Assembly (NCBI GenBank): GCA_015847255.1
Contig: JADLZK010008427.1
Location: forward strand, 868,001 to 932,000
Origin: Hyparrhenia diplandra
Lineage: Eukaryota > Streptophyta > Magnoliopsida > Poales > Poaceae
DNA length: 64,000 bases
Reading direction: 5' to 3'
Below the pieces are notes generated by a model. It made no database searches. It was given only the letters and a program-made list of their open reading frames with translations, and was not told the origin of the DNA. Each line of letters starts with the position of its first letter. Positions within the stretch are counted from its first letter, which is position 1. A program made the translations under genes and the position numbers. Of this stretch, positions 44,013-54,274 are shown piece after piece.

Positions 44013-46427
44013 TTTTTTTTGAGACCACGCCAGGGCGCGTTTTCATTAAGCGAGAGAGTTTTTTTTTAATACAGTAAACGAGGGGACAGCAACACGCGGT
44101 TACCGAAACCCTCGACAACAACTTCGCGACGCGGTTGTGATTACAAATAAACAATTACAACTAAAAATGGCGGACACGCCGGGACCTACACCTCGTCCTC
44201 CAGCCCATCTAGGTTCAGATCCATGGCTGTTAGATCGAAACGTCCATTCAAAAGAATCTAGAGACGCTCCTTCTTTTGTTCGGACCAAGTCGACGTGTCG
44301 AAAGGCGGCCTTGAGTTGGCCCTCGGCCACCAACTCATCCCGACAACAATGCCAAGCTTCCTCAAAAGCATTACCCCGAGCCTGCCTGGTGGCGTTCGCC
44401 GCCGCGGCGTGGCAGCAATGCGTGCGCTTACGCCGCAGCCGAGTCGGCGGGTACCGGGCAGCCTGGAGCGGCGCATCTGCGGCCTCGAGGAGACGTGTCT
44501 CCAACGGTAGGCAGATCGACGCCTCTAACACCTCCCTGAACTGTAGCACCATTGGCCACAAAGACGGGGCGGGCGTGAGGACCCCCGAGTCGCTATCGGT
44601 TGGAGAAGTCGCCCCTGAACCTCCAACGCCCCCTGGGACGGAACCAACGACACCGGCAGCAAGCGCCTCGAGACTGGCGGCACAGCGGGGGGACAAGCAT
44701 GGGAGAAGGCCGAGCAGCTGCCTCCTGAGCCACGAAAGGTTCCTGCGGCGCATCCGAACCAACATGCCCAACATCCGCCTCCAATGAGCCGCTGACGAAG
44801 GATCAGCGGCAAGGAGCTCAACCAGCATCGGGTCGAAGGAGGCGGCCAAAGCGAGAGAGCCCATGCTCATAAGACATTGCCTCCGCCGGCTGGTCCACGA
44901 CAGCCGCGACAGAGTACACTGGCGACGCCATGGCGACCTCGGCCGACGGAGCAAGAGAGCGCACGGGCTCGTCAAGCTTTCGGGACGTCGACGCCGGGCG
45001 GCGCCTCCGCCAGAAGGGAAGAGGCGGCAGCGGTGGTGGCCGGCGGCTCCACCAAGGCCAGGGTTCGGGCGGCGATGGCGAACATTGTTGGCCGGCAGGC
45101 GCAAGTTACGGCCGGCCAAAGAACGGACGCCCTCCACGGCGGTGGCTGAGGGAGGCCACTTACGGCGCCGCTTGCAGATCCGTGCAAGGTGCGAAACTCC
45201 TTGCAGCGGAGGCATCGTGGAGGCAGCCATGGGTTGCAACCCGATGGGCGGTGGAGAGGCGGTTGAGGCACTTCCCTGCAATGCCGCCGGGAAGCGACCG
45301 AGGGGCGGCCGGAGAAGCCGGGCGAGGGGCGGTTGGGCGTGCGTCGCTGCCGCCAACACCGCCACCAACACCCCCGTGGTGACCCGTACCGCGGCGTGGC
45401 GCCGGCCCGTCGGCGTCGTCGGGGCGGAGATGCGTGCGCGAGCGCAGAACCCTGCAGCGGCGCCCTAAACGGTTGTCGGTAGGATCGTCCCCTCCGCGGG
45501 GCGGACTGAGGCAGGCGAGCACAAGCTCCATGCGAGCGGCCGCGGCGCGACCGACAGCGGCGACGCCCGTGTGCACAAGCGAACAGCGGGGGTCGCCAAT
45601 CCCGGGCAGCAGCGGCGTCGAACACGGCCAGCGGACGGGCGGACTGCGTCGAGTAGGAAGACGGGGTAGACGGCTGACCCCTCCACCTCGAGTCCCCGTC
45701 CGCCCCGGCGGCTGGAGCCTTGGGCGCCCGGCGAGCCGACTCCCGGGGGTGAATGGGCGGGCGAGGAGGAGGAGGACACGGGCTTGGCGGCGGGTGCACG
45801 AGGCGGGCGTCGGCGGCCGAAGCCAAAACACGCCCCCGGCGAGTGGAGCGCCGAGGCGCCGCCCTCCTCCGGGACATCCTCGAAGAGGATCGCCTCGGGC
45901 CAGGGCCAGCCAGCCGCAACTCGGGCTGAGCGGCAGCCTCGCCCGGGGCGGCAGGGGGACAGGGGCCCGGCGGCGGCCCGACGGCGGGAGCCAGATGGGC
46001 GCCCGCCCGGACCGGGTCGGGACGAAGACCGAGGGAGCTCCCCGCCCTCCATGGTTGACGGAGCGGGTGCCGGGCCAGCAGCGAGGGCCGACACGGGACG
46101 CCGACGCCGCCCGCCCGATAAGGGAGCAGCATGGTGGGCGCTGCCCGCGCAGATAGGCAGCCGCGGCGGGCGAGGAGTGGGAGGTGGAGGTGGCGACGCC
46201 GATCTCGGGCTGGAGCCGTGGAGAGCGCGGGGCAGAGACCCATCCACGGGTAGAGCTCGAGACGGGATTGAGGATCTGTATGGGGAAGGGGAGGAGAGGC
46301 TGGAGGTGGAGTGGATCTGGAGGGGGAAGGAGATGGTGCTGGGAGGACGAAGGCGTCGGGTGGTTCCGGGTCGGGAGTCATCCGAAACGCTTCTTTCGCA
46401 AGGATAAGGTTTTCCTTGATCAATGTT
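44013..46427 (-). mobile_element. Poly(A)-tailed retroposon inserted in a BSP upstream region
   Basis: The element is on the minus strand: 5' end at 46427 (AACATTGATCAAGG), 3' poly(A) at 44020-44013. A 10-bp target duplication ATGCTGCGCT lies at 44003-44012 and 46428-46437. The tail reads TTAATGAAAACGCGCCC...GTCTC then A-run. The body is GC-rich with overlapping long open frames on the minus strand (44100-45371, 423 codons; another through 44972-46427), Pro/Arg/Ala-rich with no recognised domain; a reverse transcriptase is absent. The uninterrupted site exists at about 50170, which fixes the boundaries. A non-autonomous LINE derivative is the best guess. Confidence 0.7.
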
Positions 46428-46437
46428 ATGCTGCGCT

Positions 46438-46915
46438 CCTTCAAGCCAGCACCTTTGCCCCCAAGCTTGGGATGACGTGGGCCACCGCTACGAGGCCCGG
46501 CGAGGATCAGCTGGACTGGCAGGGCGTTATGCTGGTCGTGTGCACCGAAATGCTCCGGTATGGTACTAAACCAAACTGCGGCGATCGATGAGCTTTTGTG
46601 CAGGCGAGAAACGCGTGTGGACTGTGCAGTCACCGAGTAGGAGACGGTGTTACCACGCGCAATTGTCCGCGCCGCCTTCGATCGGATCCGGCGGTTCCGC
46701 TCGTGCTGTCCGTGCCGAGCTAGGTGTTACGGTGGTTCCGCCTCATGTTACGCGGAGTCGTCGTGCGTGCGCTGTACGCGAAGACATACGCTAGGTTGTC
46801 TCCATCCGCTTATATATGGGCAGGCCGCGCGTCAGCCTACCTATATCCAGTACGTGCACAAACGTACGTGCACACGTCAATGATTTTGTTGACACGTCCA
46901 CTTTTATAAAAAAAG
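46438..46915 (+). promoter_or_regulatory. Orphan BSP upstream region, right part
   Basis: This matches 50185-50650: GCTTGGGATGACGTGGGCCA, GTGCACCGAAATGCTCCGGT, GAGCTTTTGTGCAG, CGAGAAACGCGTGTGGACTG, GTCAATGATTTTGTTGACAC. In BSP copy 2 this leads to the TATA box and gene; here the similarity stops near 46900. Confidence 0.7.
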
Positions 46916-46979
46916 AATAGTTTTAATGAACACTATCAAGGATAATAAAGGAGCAACTGAGAGCTCTTTTTAAACATGG

Positions 46980-47900
46980 CCTACGACAATGACGGACCCA
47001 GAAAAAAAAATAAAGCTGGGGCGAAGTCCAACAAAAAAAAATGCTAACTCAATAATGTGATAGATCAATGAAAATTGCATATCGCCTTAGCTGTTATCAT
47101 TGTTGTAGCCAAGCTTCTAAGGTCATGACATGATTTGAAATCATCAACTCTTCTCACACGATTTCCTAACTCAAACTTGTAAAATAATTCTTCTAAGTCT
47201 GTACAAAAATTAAAAGTCAAGTTAGCACACTCTAGTAAAGTATTTATGATTCAATTCATAAACTGAAAAAAAGCAATACCATTTCTTCTATTGTTCTTGC
47301 CATTGCCAATGCCTCTCATAGGGACGCCTCTGCTGGAACCTCGGCCTCGGCCCAATCCTAGTGGAGCAGGAGCTGCAGCTGCTGCCCTTGCGCCGCTGCC
47401 ACGGCCATGGCCAGACCCAGCGGCAGCGCCGATGGCAGGAGGCGGCTGCTGCCACGGCCAGCCCCAGCGCCGGGCGGCAGAAGGTAGCTGATGCCCCTCG
47501 TCTCCATCTCCTCCGTCCATAGCCAAGCAGTCCCTAGGCGCCCGGGCGGGCGGGGCGCAGCCTACAGCGATGGACACGGGAGAGAGCGGGCGTGTGCGGG
47601 CGAGCAAGCACGGCGGCCGGGCGGCGTTAGGGAGACAGGCACGTTGGATTAGGGATCGGGAATTTGGGCCTTTGCTGCCGCGGAGCCCTGGACCTGGGCT
47701 ATTTTAGAAGGCCAAACATAAAAGCCCAACTAGAAGCCAGGAAGGAAGCCAGCAACGCTTTTCTCTCTCGCGTATTCACGCCGACGCCGCTCGCCGGACG
47801 CCGTTCGTTGCCGGTGACTGAGAAGAAAGGAAGATTGGGTCTGGGGGTTTGGCGCCACGGGCGCCGGTAGCTAAGGCCGCCCCACGTCGCCCTAGGGAAG
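46980..47900 (-). mobile_element. Probable transposon fragment with a GC-rich 5' coding region
   Basis: A minus-strand frame at 47607-47251 is rich in Gly/Arg/Ala and ends GVPMRGIGNGKNNRRNGIAF before a stop. Continuing downstream in broken frames, ELGNRVRRVDDFKSCHDLRS (about 47150) can be read. The outer sequence GACGGACCCAG (46996) is seen in decayed grass elements. I recognise no transposase domain; the assignment is tentative. Confidence 0.3.
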
Positions 47901-48960
47901 GTCCGTCGTTGGCCTACGTAATGGGTGAAACTCATCAGGATGTGCCTCACTACAGCACTGGTCAAGTGGAGCGATGAAGACATGTTTTATGGAAAGATGT
48001 CATAAGAGCAACTGCAACTTATAAATTTTCTAGAAATTGGTAAGCGAGCCAAATCTTATAAAATCTGCTCTAGTGTATAAACTATATAATCTAAGCTAAA
48101 ATGGTACACGGTATGTAAAAACCTCTCCAAATTTTCCTAAAAATAATAATAATAAAATGATTCTATATGTATCACCAAGTGCTCAAACAAGCACCCAAAC
48201 ACCTTATGCACTCAAGGAATCTTTTTACCACCTTTTGCATTCAGTAGACACGATCAATGGAGGAGCTGACGAGAAAATAAAAGGCGGGCCAAACAAATAT
48301 TCATCGATTTAAGAATTCTGCAATTCCCATAAATTTTTTCATTGTGCGTATAAGCATACACTAGCTAGCCATGATTGTAATTGTAGTAATTATTTATGCA
48401 ATAGAAATACACAAAAACAAATAGCTAGTTTGAAAATTGGTCAAGATGCTTTGTTTATTTAAATTTCTTTTAGTTTTTCCCTTGTTTTCCTATAAGAATT
48501 TGGTCTCATTGCATTCAAAAAAAAAAAAAAAATCTACTATATAGTCTTTGTGAGATAAGAAAAATTGAATAGGAAATAGTTTTTTTGTGAGAACTAGTAT
48601 GCCAATTCTACTTACTTACATTGGTTACAGAACGAGGGTCTGCGCCTGCCATTAGGGTAGGGAGAGGAAGATCAGTAGAACAATCAACTGCTATCCAACA
48701 GAGACTGAATAATATAAGTACTAGCGATGAGCTGAGCTAATACGTTTAGGACAGCCTTGATACATGCATGGGAGAAGATACGTGATCCCAAATCACAAAC
48801 ACTATGCATGTAGTCACATTTGGAGCATGTAGTCACATTCGGCCACCCCCAGCTCCGCCACTGACCACGATAGACATTTTTTTTTTTCATAACATGTCAA
48901 TGTTTTAAAGAAGAGATAGAAGAAGAGATTTCCATTTACATAAAACTCTCTTATCACGAT
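47900..48960. other. AT-rich intergenic sequence
   Basis: No gene is supported. Repeat-like fragments (GAGCAACTGCAACTTA at 48006; CCCCCAGCTCCGCCACTGAC at about 48846) suggest decayed small transposons. Confidence 0.4.
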
Positions 48961-48972
48961 TGTCAACTTTTT

Positions 48973-49759
48973 TTTTGCGACAAAGGAGCATTATATTAAA
49001 AAGATATGCAGTACATCTCGAATTTTACAAAAGCTCCCTGAACAAACTAGAAAACACAACAAAGACCCTAGACGATTCTCGGACTTCTTCTTCTTCAACC
49101 GCCGCCCGCTATGCCGCCGCCTCCGGGGCCTTGCCCCCAGAGCCAACTCCCTACTTCCAAAGCACAAGAGAACACAAACTTTGATAACGCCCGCAACATC
49201 CATCGACCGGAACTCCCTCCAAATCGAATCTATCCGTTGAAAGAACTTCGGCCATCTCTTCGCGGAGAAGAAGGAAAGAGGGTACCGGTTTTCGCTGCTG
49301 CCGCCCGTCGAAGAAGACAACGGCGTCGTCGTCGAAGCTTGAAGAAGCCGCTCGAATCACCCGCCAACATCTTCACCGACTCCGAAAACCTACTACCTAA
49401 CCTAACCCTAAATCCCTTTGGACCGCCCCCCGCCCGAGATAGAGGATGGTCCGGGGTACCTTATTCGATCGTCACCGGCTCCTCCATCCCGCCGACGCCA
49501 GACACCAACATCCCTGCGAAGCTCCACGCCGACGAGCACGAGCACGATTTTAAGACTCCGCCGGAGTCGCCGCCGCCGCCGGGCCGCGCGAGCTTGAGGG
49601 CACCCATCCGCCGGCGGGCAGGCCCAGGCCCCCTCCGGCGCCCGACGGGCCACCGGAGGGGAGGAGCCGCCGATTCGCCCGGCGGAACGCCTCCCCTTCG
49701 CAGTCGCCTTCGAAGATCGCCCCGGCACTGTAGCCCTAGGTCGAGGGGGCCGGGGAGCA
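48973..49759 (-). mobile_element. Short poly(A)-tailed retroposon
   Basis: On the minus strand the element starts at 49759 and ends in a poly(A) run after GCTCCTTTGTCGC (48986-48973). The flanks TCAACTTTTT (48963-48972 and 49760-49769) form a 10-bp duplication, weakened because half is a T-run. The 5' half is GC-rich and encodes broken Pro/Arg/Gly-rich frames; a reading with DRFDLEGVPVDGCCGRYQSL is visible near 49200. No RT is seen. Confidence 0.5.
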
Positions 49760-49839
49760 TCAACTTTTTATGAGCTAGAAAACTAAATATCTATAGAACT
49801 TATGAATGAAAAATTTCCATTTACATAGGCACAATTTTA

Positions 49840-50979
49840 GAAACAAAAATGAAACTTCTCGCAGATGCACCAACAGTATTGGCATGTGCTAGGTTAGATA
49901 AAAGGTTTTGATAGGTAATCAATGAATTGAAATCGATGGCATATGCATCCATGTGCCCAAAAAAAATATAGAGAAAATTAATGGAATGCATAGGAGTGAA
50001 GCAAAAGGTGGTGGTTCGGTGGGGAGCAGACCAAAAGGACGGAGCGAGCCACCCTCCGCGTACAGGCCTGTCGGATTTACGATCTTGGCCGTCACACCGT
50101 CGTCCGGATTTACGATCTTGACCGTCACACCGGTTAACCTGCAGTGAGCCGAGGACGTCGTTTCCAGTCTCTACGATGCTCTGCGCTCCTCCAAGCCAGC
50201 ACCTTTGCCCCCACAAGCTTGGGATGACGTGGGCCACCGCTACGAGGCCCGGCGAGGAGTAGATGGCCGGGCAGGTCGTTATGCTGGTCGCGTGCACCGA
50301 AATGCTCCGGTATGGTACTAAACCAAACGGCGGCGATCGATGAGCTTTTGTGCAGACGAGAAACGCGTGTGGACTGTGCAGTCACCGAGTAGGAGACGGT
50401 GTTACGCGGAGTCGTCGTGCGTGCGCCGTACGCGAAGACATACGCTAGGCTGTAAAACTTGCGTCGTCTCCAGATTAATTTGCTTACAAATTATGATTTG
50501 CGTATGCTAGAGTTGTTTAATTTTTGTTGGTTCTATATGGGCAGGCCACGTGTCAGCCTACCTAGCTATATCCAGATCGATATATACGCGGCAACTATTA
50601 CGTGCACAAATCGTACGTGCAGACGTCAATGATTTTGTTGACACATTTCTGTAAGTGTACAATAAAGTATCCAAGCCCTAGCAGCAAACAAGGTTTATAT
50701 ATAGCTGTCTATGGAGAAAAACCAAGACATGTCTCCGGCCTTCCTCTTCCACCAAATTTACAGGAAACACAACCAATCTGGACGAAGTCCAAGTCTTCCC
50801 ATTTGACCCTGATCAAACATACTACATCGCCTCTAATCTTTTGTGAAAAGTTCTCTGCTTTTGGAAAAGTCATTTCATCTTATCTATCTCCCTGTTATGC
50901 ACTTCTTTCTCGTATACTCTACGCTTCCTTCCCTATATAATGTAGTACAGAGCCAGAAGTGTATACCGACGCCACAAGA
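49840..50979 (+). promoter_or_regulatory. BSP copy 2 upstream region
   Basis: The region shares the orphan promoter blocks and represents the empty site for the 44-kb retroposon (CGATGCTCTGCGCTCC at about 50175). A 35-base unit (CGGATTTACGATCTTG.CCGTCACACCG) is tandemly duplicated at about 50070-50135. The TATA box TATATAAT is at 50934-50941, 39 bases before the ATG. Confidence 0.6.
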
Positions 50980-51779
50980 ATGAAGCTTCACGTCGCCACG
51001 GTCGCTTCCCTCCTGGTCCTGGCGACTGCCGGCGCCGGCGCCGTCACGTTCGACGCGACGAACACCGCGTCGAACACCACCGGCGGCCAACGGTTCGACC
51101 AGGCCGTTGGCCTCGACTACGCCAAGCAGGTCCTCTCTAACGCGTCCACCTTCGTCTGGAACACCTTCAACCAGCCCAGTGACGCCGACCGCAGGCCGGT
51201 CGACGCGGTCACCCTCGTCGTCGAGGACATCGGCGGCGTGGCCTTCACCCTCAGCAGCGACATCCACCTCAGCGCTCAGTACGTCGGCGGCTACCACTCC
51301 GGCGACGTCAAGACAGAGGTACGTAGCTCCCAACTCTGTCTGTCTCTCCAATAATCTACTACCTGCATCCATCCATCCATCGCCAGATGTCTTTTGTTTC
51401 TAAATGAACTTCTCTTGGTGCACCGTGGCCTCTACTAGGTGACCGGGGTGCTGTACCACGAGGTGGTGCACGTGTGGCAGTGGGGGCTGCAAGACTACGG
51501 GGCGCATTCGGGCATCTTCGAGGGAATCGCCGATTATGTGAGGCTGAAGGCAGGGTATGTACCAGGGCACTGGGTGCAGCCGGGGCAGGGAAACCGGTGG
51601 GATCAGGGGTACGACATCACGGCGAGGTTCCTGGACTACTGTGACTCGCTCAAGCCAGGCTTCTTGGCCTTGCTCAACGCCAAGCTAAAGGACGGGTACA
51701 ATGAAGATTATTTCCTGCAGATTCTGGGCAGAACGTGCAGCAGCTGTGGCAGGATTACAAGGCTCAGTACGGGAGCTGA
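50980..51779 (+). CDS. Basic secretory protein (BSP family), copy 2, frameshift near C-terminus
   Basis: Exon 1 is 50980-51318 (113 codons), intron 51319-51438, exon 2 51439-51779. A signal peptide (MKLHVATVASLLVLATAGAG, then A) precedes VTFDATNTASNTTGGQRFDQ, GLDYAKQVLSNASTFVWNTF, DRRPVDAVTLVVEDIGGVAF and SAQYVGGYHSGDVKTE. Exon 2 has HEVVHVWQWG (HExxH), IADYVRLKAGYVPGHW, DQGYDITARFLDYCDS. A one-base loss at about 51730 shifts the last 18 codons; as read, translation would run on to 51873 with an unrelated tail. The canonical end LWQDYKAQYGS and TGA at 51777-51779 are still visible. It is the least damaged copy: PF04450 domain otherwise complete. Zn-peptidase-like motif seen; enzyme activity is not established for the family. 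Confidence 0.9.
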
Positions 51780-51848
51780 TCAAAGTCCTGTTTTGGCACC
51801 ACTTCAGCAGCTTATTTATAAGAGAGTAAAAAAAACCTCTGGCATGAT

Positions 51849-52305
51849 GTCAAGATTGAATAATATGTTGTAATAAAATAGATTGAATAATATGTTTATT
51901 GGACGAATATGATGTTTGTTGAATGTCTTTCATAAATTTCAAGACACAATTGTATCAAACACAGGGGTGGACCCAAAATTTTGGCATAGGGAGACTAATT
52001 TAATAAACAAGATCACAACAAAGAGATACACACATATTGACTCCACTTTAGGTACAAAGATAACAACAACTACTACATTATACAACACTTTTGCATATGA
52101 AGATAAAGTATATGTTAATTATCAACCTCCAAGAACAATGCACCACATAGATTAGTTTTTTAAATACTAAGACAAATACATCAAAAATAGGAGCCGAGCC
52201 GGAAATTTGACATAGGAGGACTATTGTAAAACAGATCACAACAAACAATGAAAAGATACACACACATTGGCTCCACTTTAGGTCTTTAATGAAGATAGCA
52301 AGTGC
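51849..52305 (+). repeat. Direct repeat, first copy, downstream of BSP copy 2
   Basis: AGATTGAATAATATGTTTAT...AAGATAGCAAG. It recurs at 53504-53912. It begins in what would be the BSP copy 2 3' UTR. Each copy contains two shorter sub-repeats with GATACACACA.ATTG.CTCCACTTT. Confidence 0.75.
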
Positions 52306-53503
52306 CACAGCCGCGACGGGGGACGCGACGGCAACACCGGCCGGCGCGGCCGGGCGGTGGTGGCGCTGGTAAGGGGGCGCTGCGGGCGGCGTGTGGGCGC
52401 AGGAGCAGGGGGCGGCAGAGGCTATGGCAAGAGGCAGGGGAAAATATTTCTTTATTGCTGCTTGTCCCTAAGAGATTACAGACCCCTTACTTATATAGCC
52501 CTCCTATGGGACTTGTATCTCAAGCAATCTCTAAAAGTGTCCTTATAAGATCGAATACCTTTTTACAAGCAAATCCTTATTCTTATCCTAATAGGAGACT
52601 TATAGATTGGAAATATCTCCTTCACACCAAATGTCCTAAATTATCCTAACTGAACTCCTGCTTTAATTTCTGAAAAATCCGCGGAAGGACGGCGACGGCG
52701 GGAGGCCGCGCACCTAGGCCAGGCGCCCCGCCAGCCGCGGGCCCCTCAGGGCCCCATCGCTGGGTGTGACATCTCCCAACCCCCAACACACCCTTCTCCG
52801 ACCGGCGCGTCCTCGCGGCTGGATAAACGTCCCATTACGTGACACCGGGAGCAAGGTCCGGGGGCGACATGATGAGCTCGATGCAAGGACCAATCTTCTA
52901 TGAACTGGATTAGCAAGGATCATGTTCTCGCGGCTGCAAATCGGAGCAAATTCCATGAAGTAGTGAAGATTACCAATGTAGCCGTGGTAGATGTACTAAT
53001 GCACCGCCTCGCCCTATGAAGCTGTTGTCTCCAAGCGGCGAGTAGAAGCTCCCTAGGAACTCTTGCTTCCGTGTGCTGATAGAACATGTCTCGAGGGAGG
53101 CTCTCCAAGAATATGAAGCGGTCGAGTGGCGGTGGTGTGATGAAGACGGGCATGAGGCGCCAAATAGTGACGCCATGGCGTGTGGGTGGAGAAGCTACAA
53201 GATTGAGCATCGTACCATACATGAAGGAGCCAATGTCGAACATGCAAGGCAAGAGATGGTGTGTCTCCTTGCCAAGATCGTAGTTGATGTAGATGTTGTC
53301 GACGCTGAAGAACTGACGATCCATATTGTCGAGGAAGACCACGCGTGCTGCTCCCACATGGTGGCGCCTTGGCCACACTCCTCCAAGCAGAATGGCTGTT
53401 GGAGCAGCTGTCGTCGGGGGAGCAGTGTAGGCGCCGAGGGCAAGGTAGTTGGTCCGATGAACTCCCCCTCGAAGAAGAGCATTCAGTAGGTCCAAAGCAA
53501 GAT
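52306..53503. other. Segment between direct repeats; minus-strand unrecognised reading frame
   Basis: A minus-strand frame of 191 codons (53495-52920) encodes readable protein-like sequence (LGGVWPRRHHVGAARVVFLD, NMDRQFFSVDNIYINYDLGK, RHGVTIWRLMPVFITPPPLD) unlike the low-complexity shadows elsewhere. I do not recognise its family; it may be an exon of a host gene or of a transposon-carried gene. To its left, 52455-52790 has a TTATATAGCC TATA-like box and a TGTGACATCTCCCAACCCCC sequence, LTR- or promoter-like. No start/stop context allows a firm gene model. Confidence 0.35.
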
Positions 53504-53912
53504 TGAATAATATGTTTAATGAACGAATATGGTGTTTGTTGAATGTATTTCATAAATTTCAAGACAATTATATCGAACACAGGGGGTGGAGCCAAAAAAT
53601 TTGTCATAGGGGAGACTATTGTAATAAACAAAATCACAACAAAGAGATACACACATATTGACTCCACTTTTAGGTCTTAACAAAGATAACAATAACTACT
53701 ACATTGTACAACACTTTTGCATATAAAGATAAAATATATGTTAATAGGAGCCATATGGATTAGTTTATTAAATTTCAAGACAAATACATCAAAAATAGGA
53801 GCCGAGCCGAAATTTGACATAGGGCGACTATTGTAAAACAGATCACAACAAACAATGAAAAGATACACACACATTGGCTCCACTTTTAGGTCTTTAACAA
53901 AGATAGCAAGCC
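53504..53912 (+). repeat. Direct repeat, second copy
   Basis: Similar to 51849-52305 by eye over its whole length, ending at the same AAGATAGCAAG. The middle has a deletion of about 40 bases relative to the first copy. After it, 53913-54259 is AT-rich with no gene. Confidence 0.75.
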
Positions 53913-54274
53913 TCTTGGATAGTTGAATTTTGTTCTTTAATTTAAAGACTTATTATAGTTCGGTGGGTCTTTGTTGAATTTAATGGACTACGTACTATCT
54001 TCCAATGAGAAGTGCAATCATCAATCAATGCTTAAATTCATCATTGATCAACCATTGATGTGCATCTTTTTTGCAATGTTATTGCAAAATTATGTCCCCG
54101 ATATATGCCCCACCTAAATTTTTGTTTGAGTTCCGCCATTAATAACAAAACCTACATACAATACACAACCAATTTTGCACCTGAAGGTAAAAATATATGT
54201 TAACAATTGACCTCCAAGAGCAGTGCACCACATGGATTAGTTTTATATAATATATACGCATAAAAGGGTATCTA

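Noticed and set aside
44972..46633. 553-codon open frame on the minus strand
   Set aside because: It starts outside the retroposon at 46633, crosses the target duplication and is Pro/Arg/Ala-rich. Such length is expected by chance in GC-rich DNA; overlapping frames on both strands are also long.
53073..53489. Plus-strand ORF opposite the unrecognised minus frame
   Set aside because: Composition is less protein-like and it overlaps the longer, better minus-strand frame.
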